Part shown: piece by piece, positions 15,539 through 24,935 of the stretch
How the letters are laid out: each line of letters starts with the position of its first letter
How positions within the stretch are numbered: the stretch's first letter is position 1
Source of the DNA: Pantoea rwandensis
Lineage (GTDB): Bacteria > Pseudomonadota > Gammaproteobacteria > Enterobacterales > Enterobacteriaceae
Direction of reading: 5' to 3'
Assembly: GCF_002095475.1 (NCBI RefSeq)
Contig: NZ_MLFR01000028.1
Span: forward strand, 21,173 to 85,172
Length of the DNA stretch: 64,000 bases
The notes under the pieces: model-generated
The model's database searches: none
What the model saw: the letters and a program-made list of their open reading frames with translations, nothing else
Told to the model about the DNA's origin: nothing
Made by a program: the position numbers and the translations under genes

Positions 15539-16561
15539 ATGAACGCACGTTACGACCACTACCTGGCACTGAAAGGCGAACATCCAAAAAAATATGCCCG
15601 CGATCTGGCGGCACTGATGGGCATCGGCGAAGCACAGCTGTGTGAAGCGCGTGTGGGCCAGGATGCACAACCGCTGAAGGCCGATTTTCCCGCTCTGCTG
15701 CAAGCCTTGGCAGCGGTAGGCGAAACCAAAAGCATTACCCGCAACGAATATGCCGTGCATGAGCAGGTCGGCAAATATGAAAACCTGCATCTGGGCGAAC
15801 ATGCGGGTTTGATTCTTAACCCGCGCGCGCTCGATCAGCGCCTGTTCCCGGCGCAATGGCACAGCGCCTTCTTCCTGCGTGAGCAAACCGCACGCGGTGA
15901 GCGTCAAAGCATCCAGATCTTTGATCGCCACGCTGACGCTGTACTGAAAATCTACACCACCGACAACACTGACATGGCGGCTTGGGATGCCTTGGTTGCC
16001 GAATTCAGCGTTGATGCCGCCGCCGCACTGGAGCCGCAGCCAGCGGCCGTACCGGAATACAACCCGACGGTAGAGGCGGAAAAAGTCGAAGCTGAATGGC
16101 GCGCCATCACCGATGTGCATCAGTTCTTTGGCTTGCTGAAACGCCACAATATTTCGCGTCAGCAGGCGTTCCGCGCCGTACCAGACGATTTGGCACGCCA
16201 GGTCAGTAACGATTCGCTGGCGAAATTGCTGGATCAGGCGCAGCAAGATGGCAACGAAATCATGATCTTTATCGGCAACCGCGGTTGCACGCAGATCTTC
16301 ACCGGTGCGGTGGAGAAATTGATGCCGATGGAGAACTGGGTCAACATCTTCAACCCTACCTTTACGCTGCATCTGATGGCGGACCATATCGCCGAGAGTT
16401 GGGTCACGCGCAAACCAAGTGGTGATGGCTTCGTGACGAGCCTGGAACTGTTTGCCGCCGACGGCACCCAAATCGCCCAGTTGTACGGTCAGCGCAGCGA
16501 AGGTACGCCAGAGCAGGCACGCTGGCGTGAGCAGGTCACTGCCTTAGGAGCCACAGCATGA
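15539..16561 (+). CDS. hmuS: Haem-degrading/trafficking protein HmuS (HemS/ChuS family)
   Basis: A 340-aa cytoplasmic protein of the HemS/ChuS family, which binds incoming haem and delivers or degrades it. The two-repeat architecture is present; the axial-ligand region TDVHQFFGLLKRHNISRQQAFR is conserved with Yersinia HemS. Other landmarks are NRGCTQIFTG, NIFNPTFTLHLM and SLELFAADGTQIAQLYGQR. The ATG at 15539 is used because the upstream extension runs back into the receptor gene. Its stop overlaps the hmuT start (ATGA), showing coupling. Confidence 0.92.
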   Translation: MNARYDHYLALKGEHPKKYARDLAALMGIGEAQLCEARVGQDAQPLKADFPALLQALAAVGETKSITRNEYAVHEQVGKYENLHLGEHAGLILNPRALDQRLFPAQWHSAFFLREQTARGERQSIQIFDRHADAVLKIYTTDNTDMAAWDALVAEFSVDAAAALEPQPAAVPEYNPTVEAEKVEAEWRAITDVHQFFGLLKRHNISRQQAFRAVPDDLARQVSNDSLAKLLDQAQQDGNEIMIFIGNRGCTQIFTGAVEKLMPMENWVNIFNPTFTLHLMADHIAESWVTRKPSGDGFVTSLELFAADGTQIAQLYGQRSEGTPEQARWREQVTALGATA

Positions 16562-17382
16562 AACGTATGACGCTACTCCTGCTGGGCGCGCTGGCACTGC
16601 CGGCGTTTGCCGCTGAACGCGTGATCTCCATCGGCGGTGACGTCACGCAGATTGTTTACGCGCTGGATGCGCAGGCGGATTTGGTGGCACGCGACAGCAC
16701 CAGCCAGCAACCGGCGCAGGCCAACAAGCTGCCAAACATCGGCTATATGCGCCAGCTCAATGCGGAAGGCATTCTGGCACTGAAACCTACGTTGGTCCTG
16801 ACCAGCGAGCTGGCTAAACCTTCACTGGTGCTGCAACAGGTGGAAAGCGCTGGTGTGAAAGTGGTCGATGTCACCGGAAAAACCAGCCTCGACGCCATCC
16901 CAGAAAAAATCGCTACCATCGGTAAAGCGCTGCATCGTGACAATGAAGCCAAGGCGCTGATCGAGAAAGTGAACAAGCAGCGTGCGCAGATTCCACAGCA
17001 GCCGTTGCCGGTAAAAGTGCTGTTTATTATGGCGCACGGGGGCATGAGTACGCAGGCGGCAGGCACGCAAACCGGTGCAGATGCTGCGATTCGCAGTGCC
17101 GGTCTGGTGAATGCCATGGCCGCAATTCCTCACTATCAGCAGCTCTCGCAGGAAGGTGTGGTTGCCGCCGCACCGGATCTGGTGGTGGTGGGTCAAGATG
17201 GTCTACGTACCTTGGGCGGTGAAGATAAAATATGGTCGCTGCCGGGACTGGCACTGACGCCTGCGGGTCAGCACCACGCCTTGCTGGTGGTGGATGAGAT
17301 GGCGATGCTGGGCTTTGGCCTCGATACGCCGGAAACCATCGTTAAGCTGCGTAAAGCCGCTGAAGCGGTAAAACATGACTAA
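16558..17382 (+). CDS. hmuT: Haem ABC transporter periplasmic binding protein HmuT
   Basis: A 274-aa periplasmic haem-binding protein of the class III substrate-binding group. A Sec signal peptide (MKRMTLLLLGALALPAFA, cleavage before AERV) is followed by RVISIGGDVTQIVYALDAQ and then DSTSQQP with NIGYMRQLNAEGILALKPTL, all typical of HmuT/PhuT. The haem-ligand tyrosine is plausibly that in GYMRQL. The start overlaps the hmuS stop by four bases, and its own 3' end overlaps hmuU by eight. Confidence 0.93.
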   Translation: MKRMTLLLLGALALPAFAAERVISIGGDVTQIVYALDAQADLVARDSTSQQPAQANKLPNIGYMRQLNAEGILALKPTLVLTSELAKPSLVLQQVESAGVKVVDVTGKTSLDAIPEKIATIGKALHRDNEAKALIEKVNKQRAQIPQQPLPVKVLFIMAHGGMSTQAAGTQTGADAAIRSAGLVNAMAAIPHYQQLSQEGVVAAAPDLVVVGQDGLRTLGGEDKIWSLPGLALTPAGQHHALLVVDEMAMLGFGLDTPETIVKLRKAAEAVKHD

Positions 17383-18376
17383 TGTGCCACTGATGCGCTG
17401 GCTGTTCGTGATGGCCATCAGCATGGTGATTTGCATGCTGATGGCTGCCAATTTCGGTGCTATGCCGCTCTCGATGCGTACGTTGTTCCATGCACCGCTC
17501 AGTGATATGGCGTGGCAGATCTGGCTCAATATCCGTCTGCCACGCGTATTGTTGGCGGTGCTGCTGGGTATGGCGTTGGCGGTCTCCGGTGCGGTGATGC
17601 AGGGGTTGTTTCGCAATCCGCTCGCCGATCCGGGTTTGCTGGGGATTAGCAGCGGTGCGGGGCTGGCGGTGGCGCTCTCGATCATTATCCCGATGAGCTT
17701 GCCACCGCTGCTGGCACTCTGGTTACCGTCGATTGCGGCGTTTATCGGCAGCCTGATCGTCACGCTGTTGATCTTCAGTTTCAGTCGTCTGGCATTGGGG
17801 AATTTATCGCGCTTGCTGTTGATCGGCATTGCCATCAACGCCTTGTGCGGTGCGGCTGTCGGCGTACTCTCCTGGCTCAGCAGCGATCAGCAACTGCGTC
17901 AGCTGGCGTTGTGGGGCATGGGCAGTTTGAGCGCGGCACAATGGCCGAGTCTGGCGGTGTGTGCTGTACTGATCCTTCCCACGCTGATTGTCATCCAGAC
18001 CCGCGCGCGTCGTCTTAACCTGCTGCAACTCGGTGAAGAAGATGCGCACTACATGGGCATTGATGTGAAACGTACCCAGCGCGAATTGTTAGTACTGAGT
18101 GCGCTGCTGGTGGGCACGGCGGTGTCAGTGAGCGGCATCATTGGCTTTGTGGGTCTGGTGGTGCCGCATGTGATGCGATTCTGTGTCGGCAGCGATCATC
18201 GTTGGATGTTGCCGGGCTCGGCGCTGGCGGGGGCCATTCTGCTGCTGCTGGCGGATACGCTGGCACGCACGGTGGTGATCCCGGCGGAGATGCCGGTGGG
18301 ATTATTAACCAGCTTACTCGGTGGTCCATGGTTTCTCTGGCTGATCCTGCGCCAGCAAAGGGGGATAAATGAGTGA
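17375..18376 (+). CDS. hmuU: Haem ABC transporter permease HmuU
   Basis: A 333-aa FecCD-family permease with about ten membrane helices that moves haem from HmuT into the cytoplasm. The family landmarks LNIRLPRVLLAVLLGMALAVSGAVMQG, NPLADPGLLGISSGAGL and VVPHVMRFCVGSDHR are all present as shorter recognisable blocks. It overlaps hmuT by eight bases and hmuV by eight bases, so the three are translated as a unit. Confidence 0.94.
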   Translation: MTNVPLMRWLFVMAISMVICMLMAANFGAMPLSMRTLFHAPLSDMAWQIWLNIRLPRVLLAVLLGMALAVSGAVMQGLFRNPLADPGLLGISSGAGLAVALSIIIPMSLPPLLALWLPSIAAFIGSLIVTLLIFSFSRLALGNLSRLLLIGIAINALCGAAVGVLSWLSSDQQLRQLALWGMGSLSAAQWPSLAVCAVLILPTLIVIQTRARRLNLLQLGEEDAHYMGIDVKRTQRELLVLSALLVGTAVSVSGIIGFVGLVVPHVMRFCVGSDHRWMLPGSALAGAILLLLADTLARTVVIPAEMPVGLLTSLLGGPWFLWLILRQQRGINE

Positions 18377-19148
18377 TTCAATGCAGGCTCGCGGCCTGCG
18401 CTTTAGTCATGGCACGCGTGCGCTGATTGATGATGTTTCTATCACCTTACAGCCTGGCGAGATGATCTCTCTAATCGGGCCCAACGGCGCGGGTAAATCG
18501 ACCTTGCTGCGCTTGTTAACCGGATTCCTGACGCCAGAAGCCGGTGAATGCTGGCTTGGCGATCGCCCACTGAATGATTGGCCGCGTGAGCCACTGGCAC
18601 AACGTCGCGCGGTGATGCGCCAGCAAAATAGCGTGACCTTCCCGCTGCCTGCCGAAGAAGTGGTGGCGATGGGCCGTGCGCCTTGGCCTGCCAGCAAATC
18701 CAAAGCGGTGATTGAAGAGGTGATGCACATCACCGGCAGTCTGGAGTTGGCGAAACGCGATTACCGTTCGCTTTCTGGCGGGGAACAGCAGCGCGTGCAG
18801 TTGGCACGTGTATTAGCACAACTGTGGCATGACGATGGTCCACGCGGCTGGCTGTTTCTCGATGAGCCGACTTCGGCACTCGATCTTTATTGGCAGCAGT
18901 ACAGTTTGCGATTGCTGCATAAACTGACGCGCAACGGTCGCTTTAGCGTCTGCACCGTGCTGCACGACCTCAATCTGGCGTCGCTGTGGTCCGATCGCAT
19001 TCTGCTCCTGCACCAAGGCAAGTTGGTGGCTCAGGGTTCACCGCAAGAGGTGATGACGGAGAGCACGCTGACGCACTGGTATCAGGCTGAGCTGCACGTT
19101 GTTATGCCGCAAGAGCAGGGCAGGCCGCAGATTCAACTGCGTGCGTAA
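18369..19148 (+). CDS. hmuV: Haem ABC transporter ATP-binding protein HmuV
   Basis: A 259-aa ATPase that powers HmuU. Walker A is GPNGAGKST (37-45), the ABC signature LSGGEQQ starts at 135, Walker B is WLFLDEP (161-167) and the switch histidine is in VLHDLN (His199). It is the last gene of the hmuRSTUV operon; the transcript then runs into a cluster of REP-like palindromes at 19160-19280 instead of a classic terminator. Confidence 0.95.
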   Translation: MSDSMQARGLRFSHGTRALIDDVSITLQPGEMISLIGPNGAGKSTLLRLLTGFLTPEAGECWLGDRPLNDWPREPLAQRRAVMRQQNSVTFPLPAEEVVAMGRAPWPASKSKAVIEEVMHITGSLELAKRDYRSLSGGEQQRVQLARVLAQLWHDDGPRGWLFLDEPTSALDLYWQQYSLRLLHKLTRNGRFSVCTVLHDLNLASLWSDRILLLHQGKLVAQGSPQEVMTESTLTHWYQAELHVVMPQEQGRPQIQLRA

Positions 19149-19159
19149 CAGTATTGCCT

Positions 19160-19280
19160 GGTGCGCATAAATGCGCACCCTACGAAACCGTAATGGACCT
19201 CGTAGGGGCGCCATTTATGGCGCCCAAAACAATTATCCAAAGCCTTACCGGACCTCGTAGGGGCGCCATTTATGGCGCCC
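19160..19280. repeat. Cluster of three REP-like palindromes between hmuV and acuI
   Basis: The first copy (19160-19184) is in the inverse orientation: GTGCGCAT-AA-ATGCGCAC followed by CTAC. Two copies in the forward orientation follow, at 19202-19225 and 19257-19280, each GTAG plus GGCGCCAT-TT-ATGGCGCC, sharing the flanks GACCTC before and AAAAC after. They lie between convergent genes and may act as the 3' boundary for both transcripts. Confidence 0.8.
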
Positions 19281-19286
19281 AAAACG

Positions 19287-20270
19287 TTAGCGGCAATCCA
19301 CAATTAATCGTCCGCGTACATTCCCTGCCAGCAATGCCTCTGCACCTTCACGCACTTCACTGAGCGGTATCACCTTGGTGAGTTGCTCCAGCAGCGCGCT
19401 ATCCACTAATTCGGCCAGACGCTGCCACGCCTTTTCACGTAACGGCTTAGCGCACATCACGCTATCCACTCCGGCCAATATCACGCCGCGCAGAATAAAG
19501 GGAGCCACGCTGGTTGGCAGGTCCAGACCTTGTGCCATGCCACAGGCGGCTACCACGCCATCACGTTTAATGCCTGCCAGCACGTTGGCCAGCGTATGAC
19601 TGCCGACGCTATCGATGGCCGCTGCCCAACGCTCTTTCGCCAAAGGTTTGCCGGGGGCGCTGAGTTCGGCACGGTCAATAACCGATGATGCGCCCAGGGT
19701 ATTGAGCAGGTAATCACTATCGCTGGCGCGACCGCTGGACGCGACCACCTCATAACCCAAACGTGACAGCAAGCTGACGCTGAAACTGCCGACGCCGCCG
19801 CTGGCACCCGTGACCAGCACCGGACCGTGCTGCGGCGTTATACCCTGTTTTTCCAGCGCCAGCACGCACAGCATGGCGGTGAAACCGGCAGTGCCGATCG
19901 CCATGGTCTGTAATGGGCTAAGCGCCGCAGGAACCTTGACCAGCCAGTCGCCTGACACACTCGCTTTTTGCGCTAATCCGCCCCAGTGCTTTTCGCCCAC
20001 GCCCCAACCGGTGAGCAGGGCGACATCGTCCTGCTGCCATTCGGGATGGCGGCTGCTGATCACGCGGCCGACGAAATCGATACCGGGAACCATCGGGAAC
20101 TGGCGCACAATCGGGCCTTTATTGCAGATGGCTAAAGCGTCTTTGTAATTAAGCGTGGAGTAGCTGACTTCGAGAGTGACATCCTGATCGGGCAACTGTT
20201 TCTCTGACAGATCCTGCAGGGATGTGCGGTAACCCTGTTCATCATTTTCAATGAGCAATGCCTTGAACAT
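19287..20270 (-). CDS. acuI: Acrylyl-CoA reductase / quinone oxidoreductase family protein AcuI (YhdH)
   Basis: A 327-aa medium-chain dehydrogenase/reductase of the AcuI/YhdH group, which reduces acryloyl-CoA to propionyl-CoA with NADPH. Landmarks are STLNYKDALAI, PGIDFVGRV, LTGWGVGEKHWGGLAQ, the nucleotide motif TGASGGVGSFSV, and the C-terminal GNVRGRLIVD. No zinc ligands are present, as expected for this branch. GGAGG stands before the ATG at 20270. It faces hmuV convergently and is divergent from speC. Confidence 0.92.
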   Translation of the reverse strand: MFKALLIENDEQGYRTSLQDLSEKQLPDQDVTLEVSYSTLNYKDALAICNKGPIVRQFPMVPGIDFVGRVISSRHPEWQQDDVALLTGWGVGEKHWGGLAQKASVSGDWLVKVPAALSPLQTMAIGTAGFTAMLCVLALEKQGITPQHGPVLVTGASGGVGSFSVSLLSRLGYEVVASSGRASDSDYLLNTLGASSVIDRAELSAPGKPLAKERWAAAIDSVGSHTLANVLAGIKRDGVVAACGMAQGLDLPTSVAPFILRGVILAGVDSVMCAKPLREKAWQRLAELVDSALLEQLTKVIPLSEVREGAEALLAGNVRGRLIVDCR

Positions 20271-20818
20271 GCAGCCTCCGGCTGATTGAGGAAAGTGCGG
20301 GTCATATTACTCTCCTGAGAACAGGGGGCAACATCGCTTGAGTCATACCTTGCATAAATTCTCATAACACAAGGATATTTAAGCGTTTTTATAACGGCTG
20401 CATTTGATAAATACTTATTAATCATATGTTTATTAATTGAGTTTTATGCGTGTCAAACTCGGTGCAGTGGGTTGTTCCAGCAAAAAAAGATGCCATCATT
20501 GCGCCCCAGTTAATGACTCATCTCCTAAACACTGAGGACGCCGCCATGGTCGGTACAATGCGCTCTTGCACTTGTTCCCGCTCGCTTTACGATAAGCGTC
20601 TCTCCGTCATCTGTTGTTCGCATTTCTCGCTCACCATGCGGTGAGGCCAGTTTAACCTGACTGCTGTTGGACATGACTAAAGACAGACACGATCTGACTT
20701 TACTGATGTCTATCGGTTATGGCGGTTGCACCGCTCGAATTGACGTTATTCGCCGGGGAAATTTCCTCATTGCTGTGCCATTGGCACCCACTCATCCTTC
20801 ATTACGGGGATTTGTGCT
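20271..20818 (+). promoter_or_regulatory. Long speC upstream region with two candidate uORFs and hairpins
   Basis: About 550 bp separate acuI and speC. Apart from the two short ORFs listed separately, it holds hairpins close to the speC start: GCGGT-TGC-ACCGC (20722-20734), the self-complementary GGAAATTTCC near 20757-20767 and TGCCA-T-TGGCA near 20776-20787. A long structured leader of this sort is compatible with post-transcriptional control by polyamines. AT-rich DNA around 20370-20440 probably contains the promoter. Confidence 0.5.
20546..20644 (+). CDS. Candidate 32-aa leader peptide upstream of speC (uORF1)
   Basis: A 33-codon frame with a well-placed ribosome site (GAGGA, seven bases before ATG). 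The peptide begins MVGTMRSCTCSRSLYDKR and continues LSVICCSHFSLTMR; it is rich in Cys, Ser and Arg and ends in Arg. It lies 28 bases before a second uORF. I do not recognise it. SpeFL, the 34-aa ornithine-sensing leader of E. coli speF, is a functional parallel of similar size but not similar sequence. Whether it is translated is inference from the ribosome site and context. Confidence 0.4.
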   Translation: MVGTMRSCTCSRSLYDKRLSVICCSHFSLTMR

Positions 20819-20822
20819 ATGA
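20673..20822 (+). CDS. Candidate 49-aa uORF overlapping the speC start codon (uORF2)
   Basis: A 50-codon frame, starting MTKDRHDLTLLMSIGYGG and ending APTHPSLRGFVL, whose TGA overlaps the speC start as ATGA (20819-20822). Such an overlap is the usual arrangement for translational coupling. Its own ribosome site is weak (TTGGAC). It could be a chance frame; the exact overlap is the main argument for function. Confidence 0.35.
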   Translation: MTKDRHDLTLLMSIGYGGCTARIDVIRRGNFLIAVPLAPTHPSLRGFVL

Positions 20823-22969
20823 ACCCATTGAAAATCGCTGCCAGCGTAGCTGTAGCGCCAAGCCTGAGCCTGAACACCACGCGTGATGTGGTGACGCTGG
20901 ACAATACTGATTTTACCGATGTGGCGGCTGTTGTCGTCTCACTGGCGGATACACGCAGCGGCGTGTTAACGCTGTTGCGCCAGACTGGCTTCAATCTGCC
21001 GGTGTTTGTCGCCAATGCGTTCGATGAAGAAGTGCTGAAATTGCCGGGTGTGACCGGTGAAATCAACGGCGCACCGGAAGAGTGGGAAGCGCTGGAAGAG
21101 GCCGCTCTGGCCTATGAATCCGACCTGCTGCCGCCGTTTTTCGATACGCTGACGCGCTATGTCGATATGCAGAACAGCACCTTTGCCTGTCCGGGCCATC
21201 AGGGCGGGGCGTTTTTCCGCAAACATCCAGCGGGACGTCAGTTCTATGAGTTCTATGGCGAGAACGTATTTCGTTCCGATATGTGTAATGCCGACGTCAA
21301 GTTGGGCGACCTGCTGATCCACGAAGGTTCAGCGAAAGATGCACAGAAGTACGCGGCGAAAGTATTTAACGCCGATAAAACCTATTTCGTACTGAACGGC
21401 ACCTCCAGCGCCAACAAAGTGGTGACCAACGCCATGCTGACACGCGGCGATCTGGTGTTGTTCGACCGTAACAACCACAAATCCAACCATCACGGTGCTT
21501 TGATTCAGGCAGGTGCGACGCCGGTATATCTGGAAGCAGCACGTAACCCGTTCGGCTTTATCGGTGGGATTGATGCGCACTGCTTTGACGAGGCTTATCT
21601 GCGCGAGCAAGTGCAAAAAGTCGCACCGCACCGCGCCAAAGATCAGCGCCCGTTCCGCCTGGCGATTATCCAGCTCGGCACCTACGACGGCACCGTTTAC
21701 AACGCGCGTCAGGTGGTGGATCGCATCGGTCATCTTTGTGATTACATCCTGTTTGACTCTGCGTGGTTGGGCTATGAGCAGTTTATCCCGCTGATGGAGG
21801 GCTGCTCGCCGCTGACACTGGAGCTGAACGAGAACGATCCCGGCATTTTCGTCACCCAGTCGGTGCACAAACAGCTGGCGGGCTTCTCGCAGACCTCGCA
21901 GATTCACAAGAAAGACAACCACATCCGGGGTCAGAAGCGCTTTTGCCCGCATAAGCGTCTCAACAATGCCTTTATGCTGCACGCCTCAACCAGCCCGTTC
22001 TATCCGCTGTTTGCCGCGTTGGATATCAATGCGCGCATGCACAAAGGCGAAGCCGGACGCAGCATGTGGCACGAATGCGTCACCATTGGCATTGATGCGC
22101 GTAAAGCGATTCTGGAACGCTGTGAGATGATTCAGCCATTCTTGCCAGAGAGAGTGCACGGCAAACTATGGCAGTCGGCAGAAACCGAAGCCATTGCCGC
22201 TGATCCAGCCTACTTCAGTCTTGCGCCGGGTGAAAAATGGCACGGCTTTGAGGGGTACGCCAGCGAGCAGTATCTGGTCGATCCCTGCAAGCTGCTGCTG
22301 ACCACGCCGGGCATTGATGCCGCGAGCGGTGAATACACCAGCTTCGGTATTCCAGCGACCATTTTAGCTAACTACCTGCGCGAGAACGGTATCGTGCCGG
22401 AGAAGTGCGATCTTAACTCCATTCTGTTCCTGCTGACGCCAGCGGAGAACCCGGAGAAGATGGCGCATCTGGTGGCGATGCTGGAGCAGTTTGAACACCA
22501 TGTGAAAGAGGATGCGCTGCTGGCTGAAGTACTGCCAAGCGTCTATCGCAAAAACATGGAACGTTATAAAGGCTATACGCTGCGCCGTCTGTGTCAGGAG
22601 ATGCACGATCTCTACGTCAGTTACGACGTGAAAGATCTGCAGAAAGCGATGTTCCGTGCCGACTGCTTCCCGAAAGTCGAGGTCAATCCGCAGGATGCTC
22701 ATCAGGCCTATATTCGTGGTGAAGTTGAGCTGGTAGCGATTGCCAAAGCAGAAGGGCGTATTGCCGCCGAAGGTGCGCTGCCGTATCCACCGGGGGTGCT
22801 GTGCGTGGTGCCTGGCGAAGTGTGGGGTGGTGCAGTACAGCAATACTTCCTCGCGCTGGAAGAGGGCATCAACTTGTTGCCGGGCTTCTCACCGGAGCTG
22901 CAGGGTGTTTACACCGAGGAAGACGAAAGCGGTCGTAAGCATTTAGTCGCCAACATGATGCTCAGCTAA
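20819..22969 (+). CDS. speC: Ornithine decarboxylase (biosynthetic, SpeC)
   Basis: A 716-aa PLP-dependent fold-III decarboxylase that converts ornithine to putrescine. It aligns with E. coli SpeC (711 aa) over its full length: DTDFTDVAAVVVSLADTRSG in the N-terminal wing domain, NSTFACPGHQGGAFF, NVFRSDMCNADVKLGDLL, NGTSSANKVV, the PLP-lysine region SVHKQLAGFSQTSQIHKKD, GSKWHGFEGYA-type block read as KWHGFEGYASEQY, and ALPYPPGVLCVVPGE. The motif NPFGFIGGIDAHC is typical of SpeC. GGGGA lies nine bases before the ATG. It is preceded by two short upstream ORFs and followed by a strong hairpin. Confidence 0.95.
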   Translation: MNPLKIAASVAVAPSLSLNTTRDVVTLDNTDFTDVAAVVVSLADTRSGVLTLLRQTGFNLPVFVANAFDEEVLKLPGVTGEINGAPEEWEALEEAALAYESDLLPPFFDTLTRYVDMQNSTFACPGHQGGAFFRKHPAGRQFYEFYGENVFRSDMCNADVKLGDLLIHEGSAKDAQKYAAKVFNADKTYFVLNGTSSANKVVTNAMLTRGDLVLFDRNNHKSNHHGALIQAGATPVYLEAARNPFGFIGGIDAHCFDEAYLREQVQKVAPHRAKDQRPFRLAIIQLGTYDGTVYNARQVVDRIGHLCDYILFDSAWLGYEQFIPLMEGCSPLTLELNENDPGIFVTQSVHKQLAGFSQTSQIHKKDNHIRGQKRFCPHKRLNNAFMLHASTSPFYPLFAALDINARMHKGEAGRSMWHECVTIGIDARKAILERCEMIQPFLPERVHGKLWQSAETEAIAADPAYFSLAPGEKWHGFEGYASEQYLVDPCKLLLTTPGIDAASGEYTSFGIPATILANYLRENGIVPEKCDLNSILFLLTPAENPEKMAHLVAMLEQFEHHVKEDALLAEVLPSVYRKNMERYKGYTLRRLCQEMHDLYVSYDVKDLQKAMFRADCFPKVEVNPQDAHQAYIRGEVELVAIAKAEGRIAAEGALPYPPGVLCVVPGEVWGGAVQQYFLALEEGINLLPGFSPELQGVYTEEDESGRKHLVANMMLS

Positions 22970-22979
22970 TCCAGTAAGA

Positions 22980-23007
22980 GGTGTGCGGCGCATTAACGCC
23001 GCACACC
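22980..23007. terminator. Bidirectional hairpin between speC and the permease gene
   Basis: A perfect 11-bp stem, GGTGTGCGGCG / CGCCGCACACC, with loop CATTAA. There is no immediate T-run on the plus side; CTTTT comes eight bases later. It separates the convergent genes speC and gabP. Confidence 0.65.
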
Positions 23008-23023
23008 ATCATGCTTTTAGATA

Positions 23024-24452
23024 TCAGTGCCGGGCCACCTGAATTTTCTCTTTCGATATTCTGGCGGTAGTCAATACAGCCTCCTGCTTTTTCCTTTTAC
23101 CCGTGATATATATCCCTGCACAAAGCACCAGCAGCGTCACTCCCATCGTCATCAAACTTTCGTAGCGATACTGCGGTAAATAAAACATATATCCCAGCAC
23201 GCTGAGAATCATCAAAATACTCAGCCAGGTTAACCATGGGAAAAACCACATCTTGAAATCGGGTGTCATGCCGCGTTTTTTCCAGTGCGGTGCGCATTCT
23301 CAATTGTGAAACCGCAATCACCAGGTAGACAATCAGTGCAATGGCGCCGGTGGTGGAGATGAGGAAGGCGAAGACTTCACCAGGGAAAGCATAGTTTGCG
23401 ATACAGGCGACAAAGCCCGCCAGTGTGGAGCCGAGGACGGCTACGCGTGGCACGCTACCCCGAGTGACGGTGGCGCAAGAAGCGGGGGCATTACCGCGTT
23501 TGCCAAGCGAATAGAGCATGCGTGATGCGGTATATAAACCCGAGTTCATGCAGCTGCAAACGGCAATCAGCACCACCACATCCACCACCAGTTTGGCACC
23601 TGGGAAGTTGAGCGTAGAGAGCACATACTGGAAGGTTCCTTGGGTGAGCAGTTCAGGATCATTCCAACTGATGAGCGAAACCACCAGGAAGATTGAAAGC
23701 AGATAAAATAAGGCGATGCGATACACCACGAGATTAATTGCACGGCTGATTTTTTTACCGGGATCTTTGGATTCCACAGCAGCAATGGTGACCACTTCGG
23801 CACCAAAAAACGAGAAGATAGTCAGCAGAATACCCGTTAATACCGCGCCAAAACCGTGGGGCATAAAACCAATGCTATTGTAGAGATGAGCAACGCCGCT
23901 GACATTGGCCAATGGCCAGTGACCGGATATTGCCATTAGACCAATACCAATAAAACCAATGATGGCGACGACTTTAATAATGGCGAACCAGAATTCAAAC
24001 GCGCCAAAGTTTTTTACACTAAATAGATTTGTCACGGTCAACAGCAGGATAATGGCTGTGGTAAATTGCCAAGCAGCGACGGAAGGAAAATAGGCGTGCA
24101 GTATATCTGCACCGGCAATCGCTTCGACCGGAATCAACAATACCCAAAACCACCAATATAACCAACCGATAGTGAAACCCGCCCAGGGGCCAATCGCTTT
24201 CGCGGCATAGGTGGAAAAAGAGCCGGTATCAGGTTGCAATACGGCCATTTCACCCAGCATCCGCATCACCAGTAACACCAGCACACCGGTCATTGCATAA
24301 GAGAGGAGAACTGCCGGGCCAGCGGTAGCGATGGCATTGGCGGAGCCAACAAATAATCCAGCACCAATGATGCCAGCGATAGAGATCATGCCAATTTGTC
24401 GATCCGAAAGGCCATCGCCTAACGAATTATTTTGTGCGGGTGAATGGCTCAT
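23024..24452 (-). pseudogene. gabP: GABA-permease-like amino acid transporter, frameshifted
   Basis: An APC-superfamily amino acid permease most like E. coli GabP: IAGIIGAGLFVGSANAIATAGPAVLLSYA, RMLGEMAVLQPDTGSFSTYA, GWLYWWFWVLLIPVEA, FSFFGAEVVTIAAVESK and CMNSGLYTASRMLYSLGKRG are conserved. The frame starting at 24452 is correct up to LRMRTALEK near 23280, then goes out of frame. The missing end (KMWFFPWLTWLSILM and the last membrane segments) is in another minus-strand frame, from 23269 to 23024. Removing one A from the run GAAAAAACG restores LEKRG and full length. Either the gene is inactivated, or the extra A is a sequencing error. Substrate GABA is inferred. Confidence 0.85.
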
Positions 24453-24852
24453 ATATATCCTCTTATCCTGTCAGGCATAACATTTGATCATCCAAAAGCA
24501 CCTATCGGATGAGAATGTTTTATTGACGGGGTTCATGTTATTAAAAAATAAATATCGAAAGCGCGTTTCGACACTATTTCCAAATCAGAGGTGACAGTTG
24601 TAATTTATTTTGATGTTCAATCCAGACGATCAGTTGTTGTTGAAATAATCATTGCACCTTATTTAAAAAGTGGTCAATGAGCATGAGATGGCCTAATGGA
24701 ATGAAAAGTGAAAATAATAGGAGATTAAGAAAGGTCGAGAAAACCATTGTAATTAAAAACAACAAGTTAGCGTTATTGTTTTATATTCATACTGATTTAT
24801 TATTTTTGTGATGTTAGGCGATTTTAACTTCAGACATGAATTTTTCTAAGGC
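24453..24852. other. AT-rich intergenic region upstream of the permease gene
   Basis: About 400 bp with low GC and no credible ORF or RNA gene. It probably holds the permease promoter. Nothing else recognised. Confidence 0.4.
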
Positions 24853-24897
24853 AAAAAAACAGGCAGAGGAGAAATAATTCTTTTCTCCGCCGCCTGT
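24853..24897 (-). terminator. Rho-independent terminator of mltC
   Basis: Read on the minus strand: ACAGGC-GGC-GGAGAAA, loop, TTTCTCC-TCT-GCCTGT, then seven T. The two-part stem with an internal loop and strong T-run lies about 40 bases after the mltC stop codon. Confidence 0.85.
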
Positions 24898-24935
24898 CAT
24901 TACAATTACTAATGCACTACTTTCACCGCAAGTGA

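Noticed and set aside
23270..23300. Programmed -1 frameshift at the AAAAAAC heptamer in the GABA-permease-like gene
   Set aside because: The reading frame through the heptamer is not the one needed for -1 slippage; restoring the protein needs loss of one A (a +1 change), so decay or sequencing error is more likely.
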